From Sphingomonas_E sp042693015 (lineage in GTDB: Bacteria; Pseudomonadota; Alphaproteobacteria; Sphingomonadales; Sphingomonadaceae), in the NCBI RefSeq assembly GCF_042693015.1, contig NZ_CP170544.1, positions 3,348,001 through 3,412,000 on the forward strand: a DNA stretch of 64,000 nucleotides. The letters run 5' to 3'. Positions within the stretch are counted from its first letter, which is position 1; the number at the start of each line of letters is the position of its first letter. Position numbers and translations under genes: made by a program. Positions 14,787 through 23,511 of this stretch are shown in pieces. The notes under the pieces were generated by a model that searched no databases, had not been told where the DNA came from, and saw only the letters and a list, made by a program, of their open reading frames with translations.

Positions 14787-15794
14787 ATGGACGTCAAGAA
14801 ACTGGCACTGCTGATCGGTGCGCTCCTGCTGGCAGGTGTGTCTGCCTTCATGGCCAAAAGCATGTTCACCGGCGCTGCCGCGCCGCAGGCGAATGCCGCG
14901 GCCGCACCGCAGGTCAACGGCCCCGAGGTGCTGGTCGCAACCCGCGCCCTGCCGGTCGGCACGATCATCGAGCCCGATAGCTTCCGCTATCAGCCATGGC
15001 CGAAGGATCTGGTCGAGAAGGCCTATTTCATCAAGGGCGAGAGCGATCTCACCACGCTGACGGGCACCGTCGTGCGTGTCGCGGTCACCGCCGGCTCGCC
15101 GATCACGCAAGGCTCGCTGGTCAAGCCCGGCGATCGCGGCTTCCTGGCCGCGGCGCTCGGGCCGGGCATGCGCGCCGTCACCGTTCCGGTTTCGGCCCAG
15201 TCGGGCGTTGCCGGCTTCGTCTTCCCGGGCGACCGCATCGATCTGGTGCTCACCCAAGACGTGCCCGGCGGCGGCGATGGCCAGCCGCTCAAGGCTTCGG
15301 AGACGATCATCCGCAACCTGCGCGTGCTCGCGACCGACCAGCGCACCGACAATACTGTCGACGAAGAGGGCAAGACCGTTGTCGCCACCTTCTCGACGGT
15401 GACGCTCGAAGCCACGCCCAAGATCGCCGAGAAGATCGCGGTCGCGCAGAATATCGGCCAGCTCTCGCTGTCGCTGCGCTCGATCGCCGACAACACCGCA
15501 GAACTGGAGCGCGCCATCGCCGCCGGCGAGGTGAGCGTCCCCGATAATGCCGATCCGAAGGCGGAAAAGCAGATGCTGCTGGCGATCGCCAACCGCCCGG
15601 TCGATACCGACACCACCTTCACCGTGGGCGCAGACGTGTCGCGCTTCCAGCGCCGCAGCGTCCCCGCCAAGGCCGAACAGCCCGCCGCCGGCGCCGCGCC
15701 CGCGACGGGGGGCTATGCCGCCGCGCCGGCCGGCCCGGTCGTCCGCGTCGCCCGCGGCAACACTGTCACCGTCGTTCCCGTGGGGGGGAAATAA
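14787..15794 (+). CDS. cpaB: Flp pilus assembly protein CpaB/RcpC
   Basis: A 335-residue protein with an N-terminal membrane anchor (residues 5-25, LALLIGALLLAGVSAFMA), then an SAF domain (VLVATRALPVGTIIEPDSF near 50) and the RcpC part (GRAV-type AVTVPVSAQSGVAGFVFPGD). The C-terminus is Ala/Pro-rich. It sits in the periplasm and is thought to stabilise the secretin channel. It is followed one base later by cpaC. Confidence 0.94.
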   Translation: MDVKKLALLIGALLLAGVSAFMAKSMFTGAAAPQANAAAAPQVNGPEVLVATRALPVGTIIEPDSFRYQPWPKDLVEKAYFIKGESDLTTLTGTVVRVAVTAGSPITQGSLVKPGDRGFLAAALGPGMRAVTVPVSAQSGVAGFVFPGDRIDLVLTQDVPGGGDGQPLKASETIIRNLRVLATDQRTDNTVDEEGKTVVATFSTVTLEATPKIAEKIAVAQNIGQLSLSLRSIADNTAELERAIAAGEVSVPDNADPKAEKQMLLAIANRPVDTDTTFTVGADVSRFQRRSVPAKAEQPAAGAAPATGGYAAAPAGPVVRVARGNTVTVVPVGGK

Positions 15795-15795
15795 G

Positions 15796-17289
15796 ATGCG
15801 GATCACTCGTAAGAACCACCACGCGCTCGGGCTCGCGCTCGCCGCCGTGCTGGCAGCCGGTTTGGCGGCTGTCGACCCGGCGCCGGTCGCCGCCGCGCCG
15901 AGCGCAAGCGCGCCTTCCGACCGCGTGACGCTGTCGGTCGGCACCGGCCAGATGGTAAAGCTGAACGGCGCGATGAGCGATCTGTTCGTCGCCAACGACG
16001 CCATCGCCGACGTGCAGGTGCGATCGCCCACCCAGCTCTACATCTTCGGCAAGGGCGCCGGCGAAACCACGGTCTACGCCACCAACAAGGCCGGCCAGGT
16101 CGTCTATTCGGCCAATGTCCGCGTCGGCGCGAACTACAGCAATGTCGGGCAGATGCTGAAGGTGGCGATGCCCAACGCACAGATCAGCGCGATCCCGATG
16201 AACGGCCTCGTGCTGCTGACGGGCACCGTCGGCACGCCGGGCGATGTCGAGGAAGCGCAGCAGCTCGTCCAGGCCTTTGTCGGCAAGGAAACCCAGGTCA
16301 TCAGTCGCCTGCAGACGGCGACGCCGATGCAGGTGAACCTGCAGGTCCGCATCGCCGAGGTCAGCCGCGACTTCTCGAAGGCGATCGGCGTCAACCTGCT
16401 GGCCACCGACGGCAATTTCTTCATCACCCAGGGCCGCGCCGACGCGATCGAAGTCAATCCATTGACCGGCGCCGTCACCGTCAAGGGTTCGGGCATTGGC
16501 AGCACGGTCGGCCTGATCGATCGTTTCCTGGGCATGGACATCCAGGCCGCGCTCGACCTCGCCGAAAATGATGGTCTCGTCACGACGCTTGCCAATCCGA
16601 ACCTGACGGCGCTTTCGGGTGAGACCGCCAGCTTTCTGGCCGGCGGCGAGGTGCCGATCCCGATCAGCCAGGCGCTCGGCACGCTGTCGGTGGAATATAA
16701 GCAATATGGCGTGAGCCTTGCCTTCACCCCGACGGTGCTGGCCGACGGCCGCATCTCGCTGCGCGTTCGGCCGGAAGTCTCCCAGCTTTCGACCGCCGGC
16801 TCGGTGACGCTCAACGGCTTCAACATTCCGGGCTTCACCACCCGCCGTGCGGAAACGACGATCGAGCTTGGCTCCGGCCAGGCCTTCATGATCGGCGGCC
16901 TGCTCTCGAACGGCACGAACAACGCTCTCGACAAGGCGCCCTTCCTGGGCGACCTGCCCGTGCTCGGCGCGCTGTTTCGATCGACCAAATATCAGCGCCG
17001 CGAAACCGAACTGGTGATCATGGTCACACCTTATCTGGTGAAGCCGATCTCGGCCAACCAGGCGCGTCTGCCCACCGACGGCTTCAAGGCGCCGACCGAC
17101 GCAGAGCATATCCTGGGCGGACAGACCTTCATGGGCCAGACCGGCGCCCAGCGGCCAGTGCCGACGACGGCGCCGCCAGTGACAGTGACGCCCAGCGTGT
17201 CCGGCAGCCCAGCAGCGGCGGCAGCGCCGATCGGCGGCCCGGTGGCGGCCAAGGGGCCGCTCCCTGCCCCCGGCTTCTCGTTCAATTGA
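15796..17289 (+). CDS. cpaC: Tad pilus secretin CpaC/RcpA
   Basis: A 497-residue outer-membrane secretin. A signal peptide ends near AAP at residue 35. Next comes the pilus-secretin N-domain (VTLSVGTGQMVKLNG ... VANDAIADV) with a BON-like region. The type II/III secretin domain is at about 250-430, including GETASFLAGGEVPIP and VTPYLVKP. The C-terminal 70 residues are Pro/Ala/Thr-rich. It forms the pore for the Flp pilus. ATG 15796 lies one base after the cpaB stop; a longer frame from 15547 is inside cpaB. Confidence 0.95.
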   Translation: MRITRKNHHALGLALAAVLAAGLAAVDPAPVAAAPSASAPSDRVTLSVGTGQMVKLNGAMSDLFVANDAIADVQVRSPTQLYIFGKGAGETTVYATNKAGQVVYSANVRVGANYSNVGQMLKVAMPNAQISAIPMNGLVLLTGTVGTPGDVEEAQQLVQAFVGKETQVISRLQTATPMQVNLQVRIAEVSRDFSKAIGVNLLATDGNFFITQGRADAIEVNPLTGAVTVKGSGIGSTVGLIDRFLGMDIQAALDLAENDGLVTTLANPNLTALSGETASFLAGGEVPIPISQALGTLSVEYKQYGVSLAFTPTVLADGRISLRVRPEVSQLSTAGSVTLNGFNIPGFTTRRAETTIELGSGQAFMIGGLLSNGTNNALDKAPFLGDLPVLGALFRSTKYQRRETELVIMVTPYLVKPISANQARLPTDGFKAPTDAEHILGGQTFMGQTGAQRPVPTTAPPVTVTPSVSGSPAAAAAPIGGPVAAKGPLPAPGFSFN

Positions 17290-17297
17290 GGTCCGCC

Positions 17298-17942
17298 ATG
17301 AAGAAGATCAACATGAGCCGCACCCTCGCCGCCGGCATTCTCGCCTCCACCTTCGCGCTCGCGGCCTGCGGGCCGGTCAATCGCGGCGTGGAGTCGGTGA
17401 ACCAGCCGGTCATCAGCCGCGCCGACTATGTGCTGGACGTCAACGCGGCGGCGCTGGCGGCGCCTGGATCGTCCGAGGCCAAGCGCCTCGACGCATGGTT
17501 CGCGGCACTGAATCTCGGCTATGGCGATCGCGTCTCGATCGACGATCCGCTGCCTTATGGGCATGAAGAGGCGCGCGCAACGATCGGCGCCGTGCTGGCC
17601 GATCATGGCCTGCTGCTGAGCGATGCCACGCCGGTGACGCCGGGTGCACAGGCCGATGGCGGGATGCGCGTCGTCGTCAGCCGATCGACGGCTGGCGTGC
17701 CGGGTTGCCCCAATTGGGATCGCCCCTCGCAACCCGAATTCGATGCATCGGCTATGTCCAACTTCGGCTGCGCGGTGAATACGAACCTCGTCCAGATGGT
17801 CGCCAATCCCGAGGATCTGGTGCGCGGCCAGGAAGCGCGCGGGTCCGACGCCCGCACCGTGACCAAGGCGATCAAGACATATCGCGACACCGCGCCCACC
17901 GGTGCGCAGGCCCTGAAGACCGATTCGACCGGAGGCAAATAA
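17298..17942 (+). CDS. cpaD: Pilus assembly lipoprotein CpaD
   Basis: A 214-residue protein with a lipoprotein signal ending in the lipobox LAAC (about residues 20-23). The body fits CpaD: VVVSRSTAGVPGCPNWDRPS and NFGCAVNTNLVQMVANPEDLV, with the paired cysteines typical of the family. It supports the secretin at the outer membrane. ATG 17298 has GAGG six bases before it. Its stop overlaps the cpaE start (TAATG). Confidence 0.92.
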   Translation: MKKINMSRTLAAGILASTFALAACGPVNRGVESVNQPVISRADYVLDVNAAALAAPGSSEAKRLDAWFAALNLGYGDRVSIDDPLPYGHEEARATIGAVLADHGLLLSDATPVTPGAQADGGMRVVVSRSTAGVPGCPNWDRPSQPEFDASAMSNFGCAVNTNLVQMVANPEDLVRGQEARGSDARTVTKAIKTYRDTAPTGAQALKTDSTGGK

Positions 17943-19216
17943 TGAACGCGCCCTTCCATTCGCGCGGCAGCGCGCTTCGCGATCCGTTCTCCGCTTTTGT
18001 CTGCGATGACGCGACGGCCGAACTGGTGCGGCTCGTCGTCGGCGAACTCGGCTGGCCGCCGGAAAAGGTGAGCAAGGGTGGCCTGCGCAACGCCGTTCAG
18101 TCGCTCTCGGTTTCGGCGAGCCCCGGCATCCTCTTCGTCGACATGTCGGAATCGGGCGATCCGCTGAACGACATCAACTCGCTCGCCGAAGTGTGTGAGC
18201 CGGGCACGGTGGTGATCGCCGCCGGCCAGGTAAACGATGTCCGGCTCTATCGCGATCTCGTTGCGTCCGGCATCCAGGATTATCTGCTGAAGCCCTTTAA
18301 CCCGGATCAGTTGCGCGACGCGTTTGCCAATGCGCAGATGACGCTCGCCGGACCGCGCAACGGCGAGGCGGTGGTGGATCGTCCGCATCTGTCGACCGCG
18401 TTCATCGGCGTTCGCGGCGGTGTCGGCGCATCGACGCTGGCTTCGTCGACGGCTTGGCTGTTCGGCGCCAAGTTGGGCCGGACGGCCGCATTGCTCGACC
18501 TCGACATCCATTTCGGCACGGGTGCGCTGGCGCTCGACCTGGAGCCGGGACGCGGCCTGACCGACGCGATCGAAAATCCGAGCCGCATCGACGGCCTGTT
18601 CATCGAACGCGCGATGGTGAAGGCGAACGACAAGCTCGCCGTGCTTTCGGCCGAAGCGCCGATCAGCCAGCCGCTGCTGTCCGACGGTTCGGCCTTCCAC
18701 CAGCTTCAGGAAGAGCTGCGCACCAGCTTCGAATGCACGGTAGTCGATCTGCCGCGCTCGATGCTGATCCAGCATCCGCACCTCGTCCACGACGTACAGG
18801 CGGTTGTCGTCGTCACCGAGTTCACGCTGGCCGCGACGCGCGATACGATCCGTCTGCTTTCCTGGCTGAAGTCCAACGCGCCGCAGGCCCGTGTCATCGT
18901 CGTCGCCAACCGCATGCCGGTGGCCGGCGTGCCGGAAATCGGCCGCAAGGATTTCGAAAGCTCGATCGAGCGGGCGGTAGATTATGTGCTGCCCTATGAC
19001 CAGAAGACCGCTGCACAGGCCGCCAAGCTGGGCAAGCCGCTGGCAGAGGTCGGTAAGACGGCAAAGCTGGGGCCTGTGATGGGCGAAATCGCCAATCAGC
19101 TGGTCGCGATCGTCGACGGGGGCGAAGCGCCCGCGAAGAGCTCGGGCAAATCGCTCATGGGCAAGCTGGGCGATCTCAAGGGCATCCTGCCCGCCAAGAA
19201 GCAAAAGCAAGGCTGA
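17942..19216 (+). CDS. cpaE: Tad pilus localisation ATPase-like protein CpaE/TadZ
   Basis: A 424-residue protein: an N-terminal receiver-like domain to about residue 125 (ending DYLLKPFNPDQLRDAF), then a MinD/ParA-like domain. The deviant Walker A near residue 157 reads RGGVGAST, with Ala in place of the P-loop Lys, as seen in many CpaE/TadZ proteins, so nucleotide hydrolysis may be weak. DLPRSML is in the Walker B region. It places the Tad machinery at a cell pole. The usual next gene cpaF is absent; tadB begins six bases on. Confidence 0.94.
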   Translation: MNAPFHSRGSALRDPFSAFVCDDATAELVRLVVGELGWPPEKVSKGGLRNAVQSLSVSASPGILFVDMSESGDPLNDINSLAEVCEPGTVVIAAGQVNDVRLYRDLVASGIQDYLLKPFNPDQLRDAFANAQMTLAGPRNGEAVVDRPHLSTAFIGVRGGVGASTLASSTAWLFGAKLGRTAALLDLDIHFGTGALALDLEPGRGLTDAIENPSRIDGLFIERAMVKANDKLAVLSAEAPISQPLLSDGSAFHQLQEELRTSFECTVVDLPRSMLIQHPHLVHDVQAVVVVTEFTLAATRDTIRLLSWLKSNAPQARVIVVANRMPVAGVPEIGRKDFESSIERAVDYVLPYDQKTAAQAAKLGKPLAEVGKTAKLGPVMGEIANQLVAIVDGGEAPAKSSGKSLMGKLGDLKGILPAKKQKQG

Positions 19217-19221
19217 GCGCT

Positions 19222-20196
19222 ATGGCGGTCACGCAGATGATCGTGATGGGTGCGGCACTGCTGGGCATGCTGCTGCTGATCGTCGCCGCCTTTTCCGGGC
19301 CCGCGACGAACAAGTCGCAGACCCGCCGGCTGACCGACATCCGCGAACGCCACGGCAGTGGCAGCACGGGCGCGGTCGAGGCGCAGATGCGTCGCATCCT
19401 CGCCCAACGCGAAACCAAGCTCGACCTCGCCTTCACCCGTTTCATCCCGAATCCGGCCCAGTTGCAGAAGCGGCTGGACATGACCGGCAAAGGCTGGACG
19501 GTCGGCAAATATGCGGTCACGTCGCTCGTTATCGCAGCGGTCATAGGGGCGGCCATAGCCAGCCAAGGGGCGCCGCTGCTGCTGGCGCTATTCGCCGGCC
19601 TGATGGTGGGGCTCGGCCTTCCGCACATGCTTGTCGGCAGCCAGATCAGTCGGCGTGTTGCCAAGTTCACCGCAAAATTTCCCGATGCGATCGAGTTGCT
19701 AGTGCGCGGCCTGCGTTCAGGCCTTCCCATCTCCGAAACGATGGGCGTCGTTGCCAGCGAAGTGCCCGGCCCGGTAGGCGAGGAGTTCCGTGCGGTTTCG
19801 GACAAGATGAAGATAGGCCGGACGATGGACGCAGCGCTTCAGGAAAGTGCCGATCGGCTCGGCACGCCCGAATTTCAGTTCTTCACGATCACCCTGCAGA
19901 TCCAGCGCGAAACCGGCGGCAACCTTGCCGAGACGCTGGCGAACCTGGCCGATGTGCTGCGCAAGCGTTCGCAAATGAAGCTGAAGATCAAGGCGATGTC
20001 GTCGGAATCAAAGGCATCGGCCTATATTATCGGCGCGCTGCCCTTCATCGTCTTTGCCCTGATCAGCTACATCAACTGGGACTATATGGGCAAATTTGTC
20101 ACCGACGAACGACTGATGATCGCCGGCGGCGGCGGGCTGGTGTGGATGGGCATCGGCGCCTTCATCATGGCCCAGATGATCAATTTCGAGATCTGA
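19222..20196 (+). CDS. tadB: Tad pilus inner-membrane platform protein TadB
   Basis: A 324-residue GspF-type protein with an N-terminal membrane helix (5-25), a pair of helices near 95-135, the cytoplasmic T2SSF domain (FPDAIELLVRGLRSGLPISE ... LQIQRETGGNLAETLANLADVLR, quoted in part) and two helices at the C-terminus. It forms the assembly platform with TadC and the CpaF motor. It starts six bases after cpaE and ends 15 bp before tadC. Confidence 0.94.
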   Translation: MAVTQMIVMGAALLGMLLLIVAAFSGPATNKSQTRRLTDIRERHGSGSTGAVEAQMRRILAQRETKLDLAFTRFIPNPAQLQKRLDMTGKGWTVGKYAVTSLVIAAVIGAAIASQGAPLLLALFAGLMVGLGLPHMLVGSQISRRVAKFTAKFPDAIELLVRGLRSGLPISETMGVVASEVPGPVGEEFRAVSDKMKIGRTMDAALQESADRLGTPEFQFFTITLQIQRETGGNLAETLANLADVLRKRSQMKLKIKAMSSESKASAYIIGALPFIVFALISYINWDYMGKFVTDERLMIAGGGGLVWMGIGAFIMAQMINFEI

Positions 20197-20211
20197 TCGG
20201 GGGAAGGGATC

Positions 20212-21204
20212 ATGGAACCGCAGAACCCGACGCTACTGGGCGTGGACGTCTACACAGTGGCCACCATGCTGGCCGCGGTGGCAACCTTCGCTTTGCTCCT
20301 GGCGATCTACGCTGCAACCTCGGTACGCGATCCGATGGCCAAGCGGGTCAAGGCGCTCAACGAACGCCGCGAGCAGCTCAAGGCCGGGATCACCGCGTCG
20401 ACCGGCAAGCGGCGCGCCAAGCTGAATGCGACGAACGAAACTGCCGACAAGATGCGCAGTTTCCTCAATTCGTTGAAGGTTCTGCAGGACGAACAGCTCA
20501 AGCAGGCCCAGATCAAGCTGATGCAGGCCGGCATCCGATCCAAGGACGCGGCCGTCGCCGTGATCTTCGGCCGGCTGGTGCTGCCGATCGTGATCGGTGG
20601 CGGGGTGGTGCTGGCGATCTATGCCTTCGGCTGGCTCGAGGATTGGACCCCGATCAAACGATTCGGCGTGGCCGCCGGCTCGCTGCTGCTGAGCTATAAG
20701 GCACCCGACCTTTACGTGAACAACGCAATCAGCAAGCGCACGGCTGCAATCCGCAAGGGATTGCCCGACGCGCTCGACCTGCTCGTCATCTGCGCCGAAG
20801 CCGGCCTAACGGTTGACGCCGCCTTCCATCGTGTCGCCAAGGAACTCGGCAAGGCCTATCCCGAGCTGGGCGACGAATTCGCGCTGACAGCCATCGAACT
20901 GGGTTTCCTGACCGATCGCCGTGCCGCCTTCGAGAATCTGGCGATGCGCGTCGATCTGGATTCGGTCCGCGGCGTCGTCACCACAATGATCCAGACGGAG
21001 AAATACGGCACGCCGCTGGCGTCGGCGCTGCGCGTGCTGTCCGCCGAATTCCGCAACGAACGGATGATGCGTGCCGAGGAAAAGGCCGCCCGTCTGCCCG
21101 CGATCATGACGGTGCCGTTGATCTGCTTCATCCTTCCGGTGCTGTTCATCGTCATCCTTGGTCCGGCAGCCTGTTCGATCTCGGACAATCTGCTGAAGAG
21201 CTGA
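20212..21204 (+). CDS. tadC: Tad pilus inner-membrane platform protein TadC
   Basis: A 330-residue second GspF-type protein: an N-terminal helix (about 14-34), a basic cytoplasmic stretch, central helices near 120-160, the T2SSF domain (LPDALDLLVICAEAGLTVD ... YGTPLASALRVLS), and a C-terminal helix (TVPLICFILPVLFIVILGP). It partners TadB. It is the last Tad gene of the operon; no tadD, tadE/F or pilin genes follow. Confidence 0.94.
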   Translation: MEPQNPTLLGVDVYTVATMLAAVATFALLLAIYAATSVRDPMAKRVKALNERREQLKAGITASTGKRRAKLNATNETADKMRSFLNSLKVLQDEQLKQAQIKLMQAGIRSKDAAVAVIFGRLVLPIVIGGGVVLAIYAFGWLEDWTPIKRFGVAAGSLLLSYKAPDLYVNNAISKRTAAIRKGLPDALDLLVICAEAGLTVDAAFHRVAKELGKAYPELGDEFALTAIELGFLTDRRAAFENLAMRVDLDSVRGVVTTMIQTEKYGTPLASALRVLSAEFRNERMMRAEEKAARLPAIMTVPLICFILPVLFIVILGPAACSISDNLLKS

Positions 21205-21283
21205 TCCCGCTAATCGCGAACAAGGTCCGGCGGGAACGAGCGTCCCGTCGGACCGTTGCCTCTTCCAATCGAGGAGAGGCGTG

Positions 21284-21766
21284 ATGATGGGCTTTTCGAC
21301 AAACCAGTGGGTGGTGCTCGTCCTGGTCCTGTTATTGGGCTGGCTGCTCGGCCTGGCTTCGCGGTCCGGGAGTGGCAAATGGGGGCGGGCCTATGAGCAG
21401 GAACATGCAGAAAGACTGGCGCTCGCCGAAGCGCAGGACGCCCGCGTCGCCGCCGCCAACGCCCGGATCACCGAACGAGAGCGCGTTCGTACCCCTGCCC
21501 CCGCCGTCGCCCCGCTGGGTTCGGCGCGCGAAGGCGTTGACGATCTGACGCTGATCCGCGGGATCGATCGTAACGAAGAGGTCCGCCTCAACGATGCCGG
21601 CTATTTCAGTCTGCGCGACATCGCAGCGATGCGGCCGGCCGATGAAGCCGCCCTGGAAGCGCGCTTCGGATACGAGCCCGGGCATATCGCCCGCCAGCAT
21701 TGGAGCGAACAGGCGGAAATGCTGCTCGCCGGCCGGTTTGAGGATCACCGCCGCAGATTCTATTGA
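21284..21766 (+). CDS. Membrane-anchored protein with helix-hairpin-helix-like domain
   Basis: A 160-residue protein. One N-terminal membrane helix (about 7-26, VVLVLVLLLGWLLGLA) is followed by a charged, probably coiled segment (EQEHAERLALAEAQDARVAA). The C-terminal domain (DDLTLIRGIDRNEEVRLNDAGYFSLRDIA, quoted from a longer run) resembles the helix-hairpin-helix of predicted flap-endonuclease-like or ribosomal L21-type proteins. GAGGAG precedes the start; GTG 21281 or ATG 21287 are alternatives. It follows tadC by 79 bp; a link with the pilus is not shown. Function unknown. Confidence 0.7.
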   Translation: MMGFSTNQWVVLVLVLLLGWLLGLASRSGSGKWGRAYEQEHAERLALAEAQDARVAAANARITERERVRTPAPAVAPLGSAREGVDDLTLIRGIDRNEEVRLNDAGYFSLRDIAAMRPADEAALEARFGYEPGHIARQHWSEQAEMLLAGRFEDHRRRFY

Positions 21767-21769
21767 TCG

Positions 21770-22189
21770 TCAGCCGCAACGGCCGAGCGTGACCTCGGCA
21801 AAGACATTGCCGCCACTCACCCGCGTCACCTTCATGCGGCCATCGGCCAGGGGATCGAGCATCCAGCGCTCGGTAGTTGCATGACCTTCCGTCGTACAGG
21901 CCAGATCGAGCGCGATCACGCCGTCGACCTCGGTTCGCTCGGCATCGACCCGGCAACTCGTCTCCCCCGCGGTGGCAATGCGATCGCGTGCCATGCGCCA
22001 CCGACCGCCTTCGCACAGTTTCGCATCGGCCGCCCAATCCCCGGTCCACTCGAACGCGGGCGCGGTCGATGGTGCCGTTTGCGCAGCATTGGTGATCGGC
22101 GCTGCGTCCGGATCCTGCTGTTCGCGCTGCTGCTCGCTGGATCCGCATGCCGCCAGCATCAATAGTCCACCCGATAGCCAATGGCGCAT
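21770..22189 (-). CDS. Small lipoprotein of unknown function
   Basis: A 139-residue protein. The N-terminus MRHWLSGGLLMLAACGSSEQQ (quoted to the lipobox LAAC at 12-15) is a lipoprotein signal. A Gln/Asp/Ala-rich linker follows, then a compact domain with four cysteines including KLCEGGRW, TSCRVD, DLACTT and LGRCG, likely disulfide-bonded in the periplasm. ATG 22189 is chosen over a much longer frame that overlaps the Nudix gene. It is convergent with the preceding gene (3 bp apart). No family recognised. Confidence 0.75.
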   Translation of the reverse strand: MRHWLSGGLLMLAACGSSEQQREQQDPDAAPITNAAQTAPSTAPAFEWTGDWAADAKLCEGGRWRMARDRIATAGETSCRVDAERTEVDGVIALDLACTTEGHATTERWMLDPLADGRMKVTRVSGGNVFAEVTLGRCG

Positions 22190-22252
22190 CGATTGCCTCC
22201 TTCCAGGCTGCCCAGGTTGCGGACGGCCGGACGCTCCCCTAACGAGCGGGCC

Positions 22253-22783
22253 ATGAGTAGCGATCCGATCGAAATCATGTGGCGCGGCCAGTTCATCGAA
22301 GCCAAGCGCCAGGGGAAGTGGGAATATGTCGGGCGCGCCCGCAGCATCGAAGCGGCGGTGATCTTGGCGGTCGATGACGGCCATGTGCTGCTGGTCGAGC
22401 AATATCGCATGCCGCTCGGCGCATCCTGCCTGGAACTGCCCGCGGGCCTGGTGGGCGACGAGGAAGCTGGCGAGGCGATCGAGATCGCAGCGGGACGCGA
22501 GTTGGAAGAGGAAACCGGCTATCGCGCCGGCCGCCTCGAAAATGCCGGCCGCTTCGCTTCCTCACCCGGCATGGTCTCCGAAACCTTCACGCTGATCGTC
22601 GCGCATGATCTTGAAAAGGTCGGCCCCGGCGGCGGCGTTCCGGGCGAGGATATCATCGTCCACCGGGTCGCGCTGGCGGACGTTGCGCGCTTCATCGAGG
22701 CGAAGCGAAAGGCCGGCATGATGATGGATGTGAAGCTGCTGCTGCTGCTCGGCGCGGGGTTGATCGGCCCAACCTCCTCTTAA
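22253..22783 (+). CDS. Nudix hydrolase, ADP-ribose pyrophosphatase-like
   Basis: A 176-residue protein with a complete Nudix box near residues 75-97: GLVGDEE then REL-EEETGY (Gx5Ex7REUxEExGU). The preceding VLLVEQYRMP and LELPAG are the usual ADP-ribose pyrophosphatase context. It cleaves a nucleoside diphosphate linked to another moiety, needing Mg2+. ATG 22253 is used; the earlier frame start at 22181 runs across the lipoprotein gene. It lies 63 bp upstream of rpe. Confidence 0.92.
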   Translation: MSSDPIEIMWRGQFIEAKRQGKWEYVGRARSIEAAVILAVDDGHVLLVEQYRMPLGASCLELPAGLVGDEEAGEAIEIAAGRELEEETGYRAGRLENAGRFASSPGMVSETFTLIVAHDLEKVGPGGGVPGEDIIVHRVALADVARFIEAKRKAGMMMDVKLLLLLGAGLIGPTSS

Positions 22784-22846
22784 CGTCGGTAAACGCCTGA
22801 CAGGCGGCTTGCCCCCATGCGTCGGGGCCTTTAAGCGGATGTGTCA

Positions 22847-23509
22847 ATGACTGCAGACATCCGCATCGCTCCGTCCATCCTGTCCGCCGATTTCGCAAAG
22901 CTCGGCGAGGAGATACGCGCCATCGACGCCGCCGGCGCCGACTGGATCCATGTCGACGTGATGGACGGCCATTTCGTGCCCAACATCACCATCGGCCCCG
23001 CCGTGGTAAAGGCGCTCCGCCCGCACTCCACCAAGCCGTTCGACGTGCATCTGATGATCTCGCCGGTCGATGCCTATCTGGAAGCCTTTGCCGAGGCCGG
23101 AGCGGACATCATCACCGTCCATCCCGAAGCCGGTCCGCACACGCACCGCACCGTCCAGCGCATCAAGGCGCTCGGCAAGAAGGCCGGCATCTCGCTCAAC
23201 CCGGCGACGCCCGCCAAGATGCTCGATTATCTGCTGGAGGAGATCGACCTCGTCCTGGTGATGAGCGTCAATCCGGGCTTCGGCGGCCAGAGCTTCATTG
23301 CGAGCCAGCTCCGCAAGATCGAGGCGATCCGCAAGTCGATCGACAAGCTCGGCAAGCCGATCGACCTGGAAGTCGACGGCGGCATCGACGTGGGGACGAT
23401 CCGCAGCGCACGAGATGCGGGTGCCGACGTCTTCGTGGCCGGCACCGCCACCTTCCGGGGCGGACCTGCGGCCTACGCTGCCAACATCGCGGCCCTGAAG
23501 GCCGCTTGA
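22847..23509 (+). CDS. rpe: Ribulose-phosphate 3-epimerase
   Basis: A 220-residue TIM barrel of the expected size. The family motifs are present: HVDVMDGHFVPNITIG near residue 33 (metal-binding His/Asp), HLMI, HPEAG, MSVNPGFGGQSF near 140 and VDGGI near 176. It interconverts ribulose-5-phosphate and xylulose-5-phosphate in the pentose phosphate pathway or Calvin cycle. ATG 22847 is preferred over GTG 22841. The next gene starts 2 bp after its stop. Confidence 0.97.
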   Translation: MTADIRIAPSILSADFAKLGEEIRAIDAAGADWIHVDVMDGHFVPNITIGPAVVKALRPHSTKPFDVHLMISPVDAYLEAFAEAGADIITVHPEAGPHTHRTVQRIKALGKKAGISLNPATPAKMLDYLLEEIDLVLVMSVNPGFGGQSFIASQLRKIEAIRKSIDKLGKPIDLEVDGGIDVGTIRSARDAGADVFVAGTATFRGGPAAYAANIAALKAA

Positions 23510-23511
23510 GC

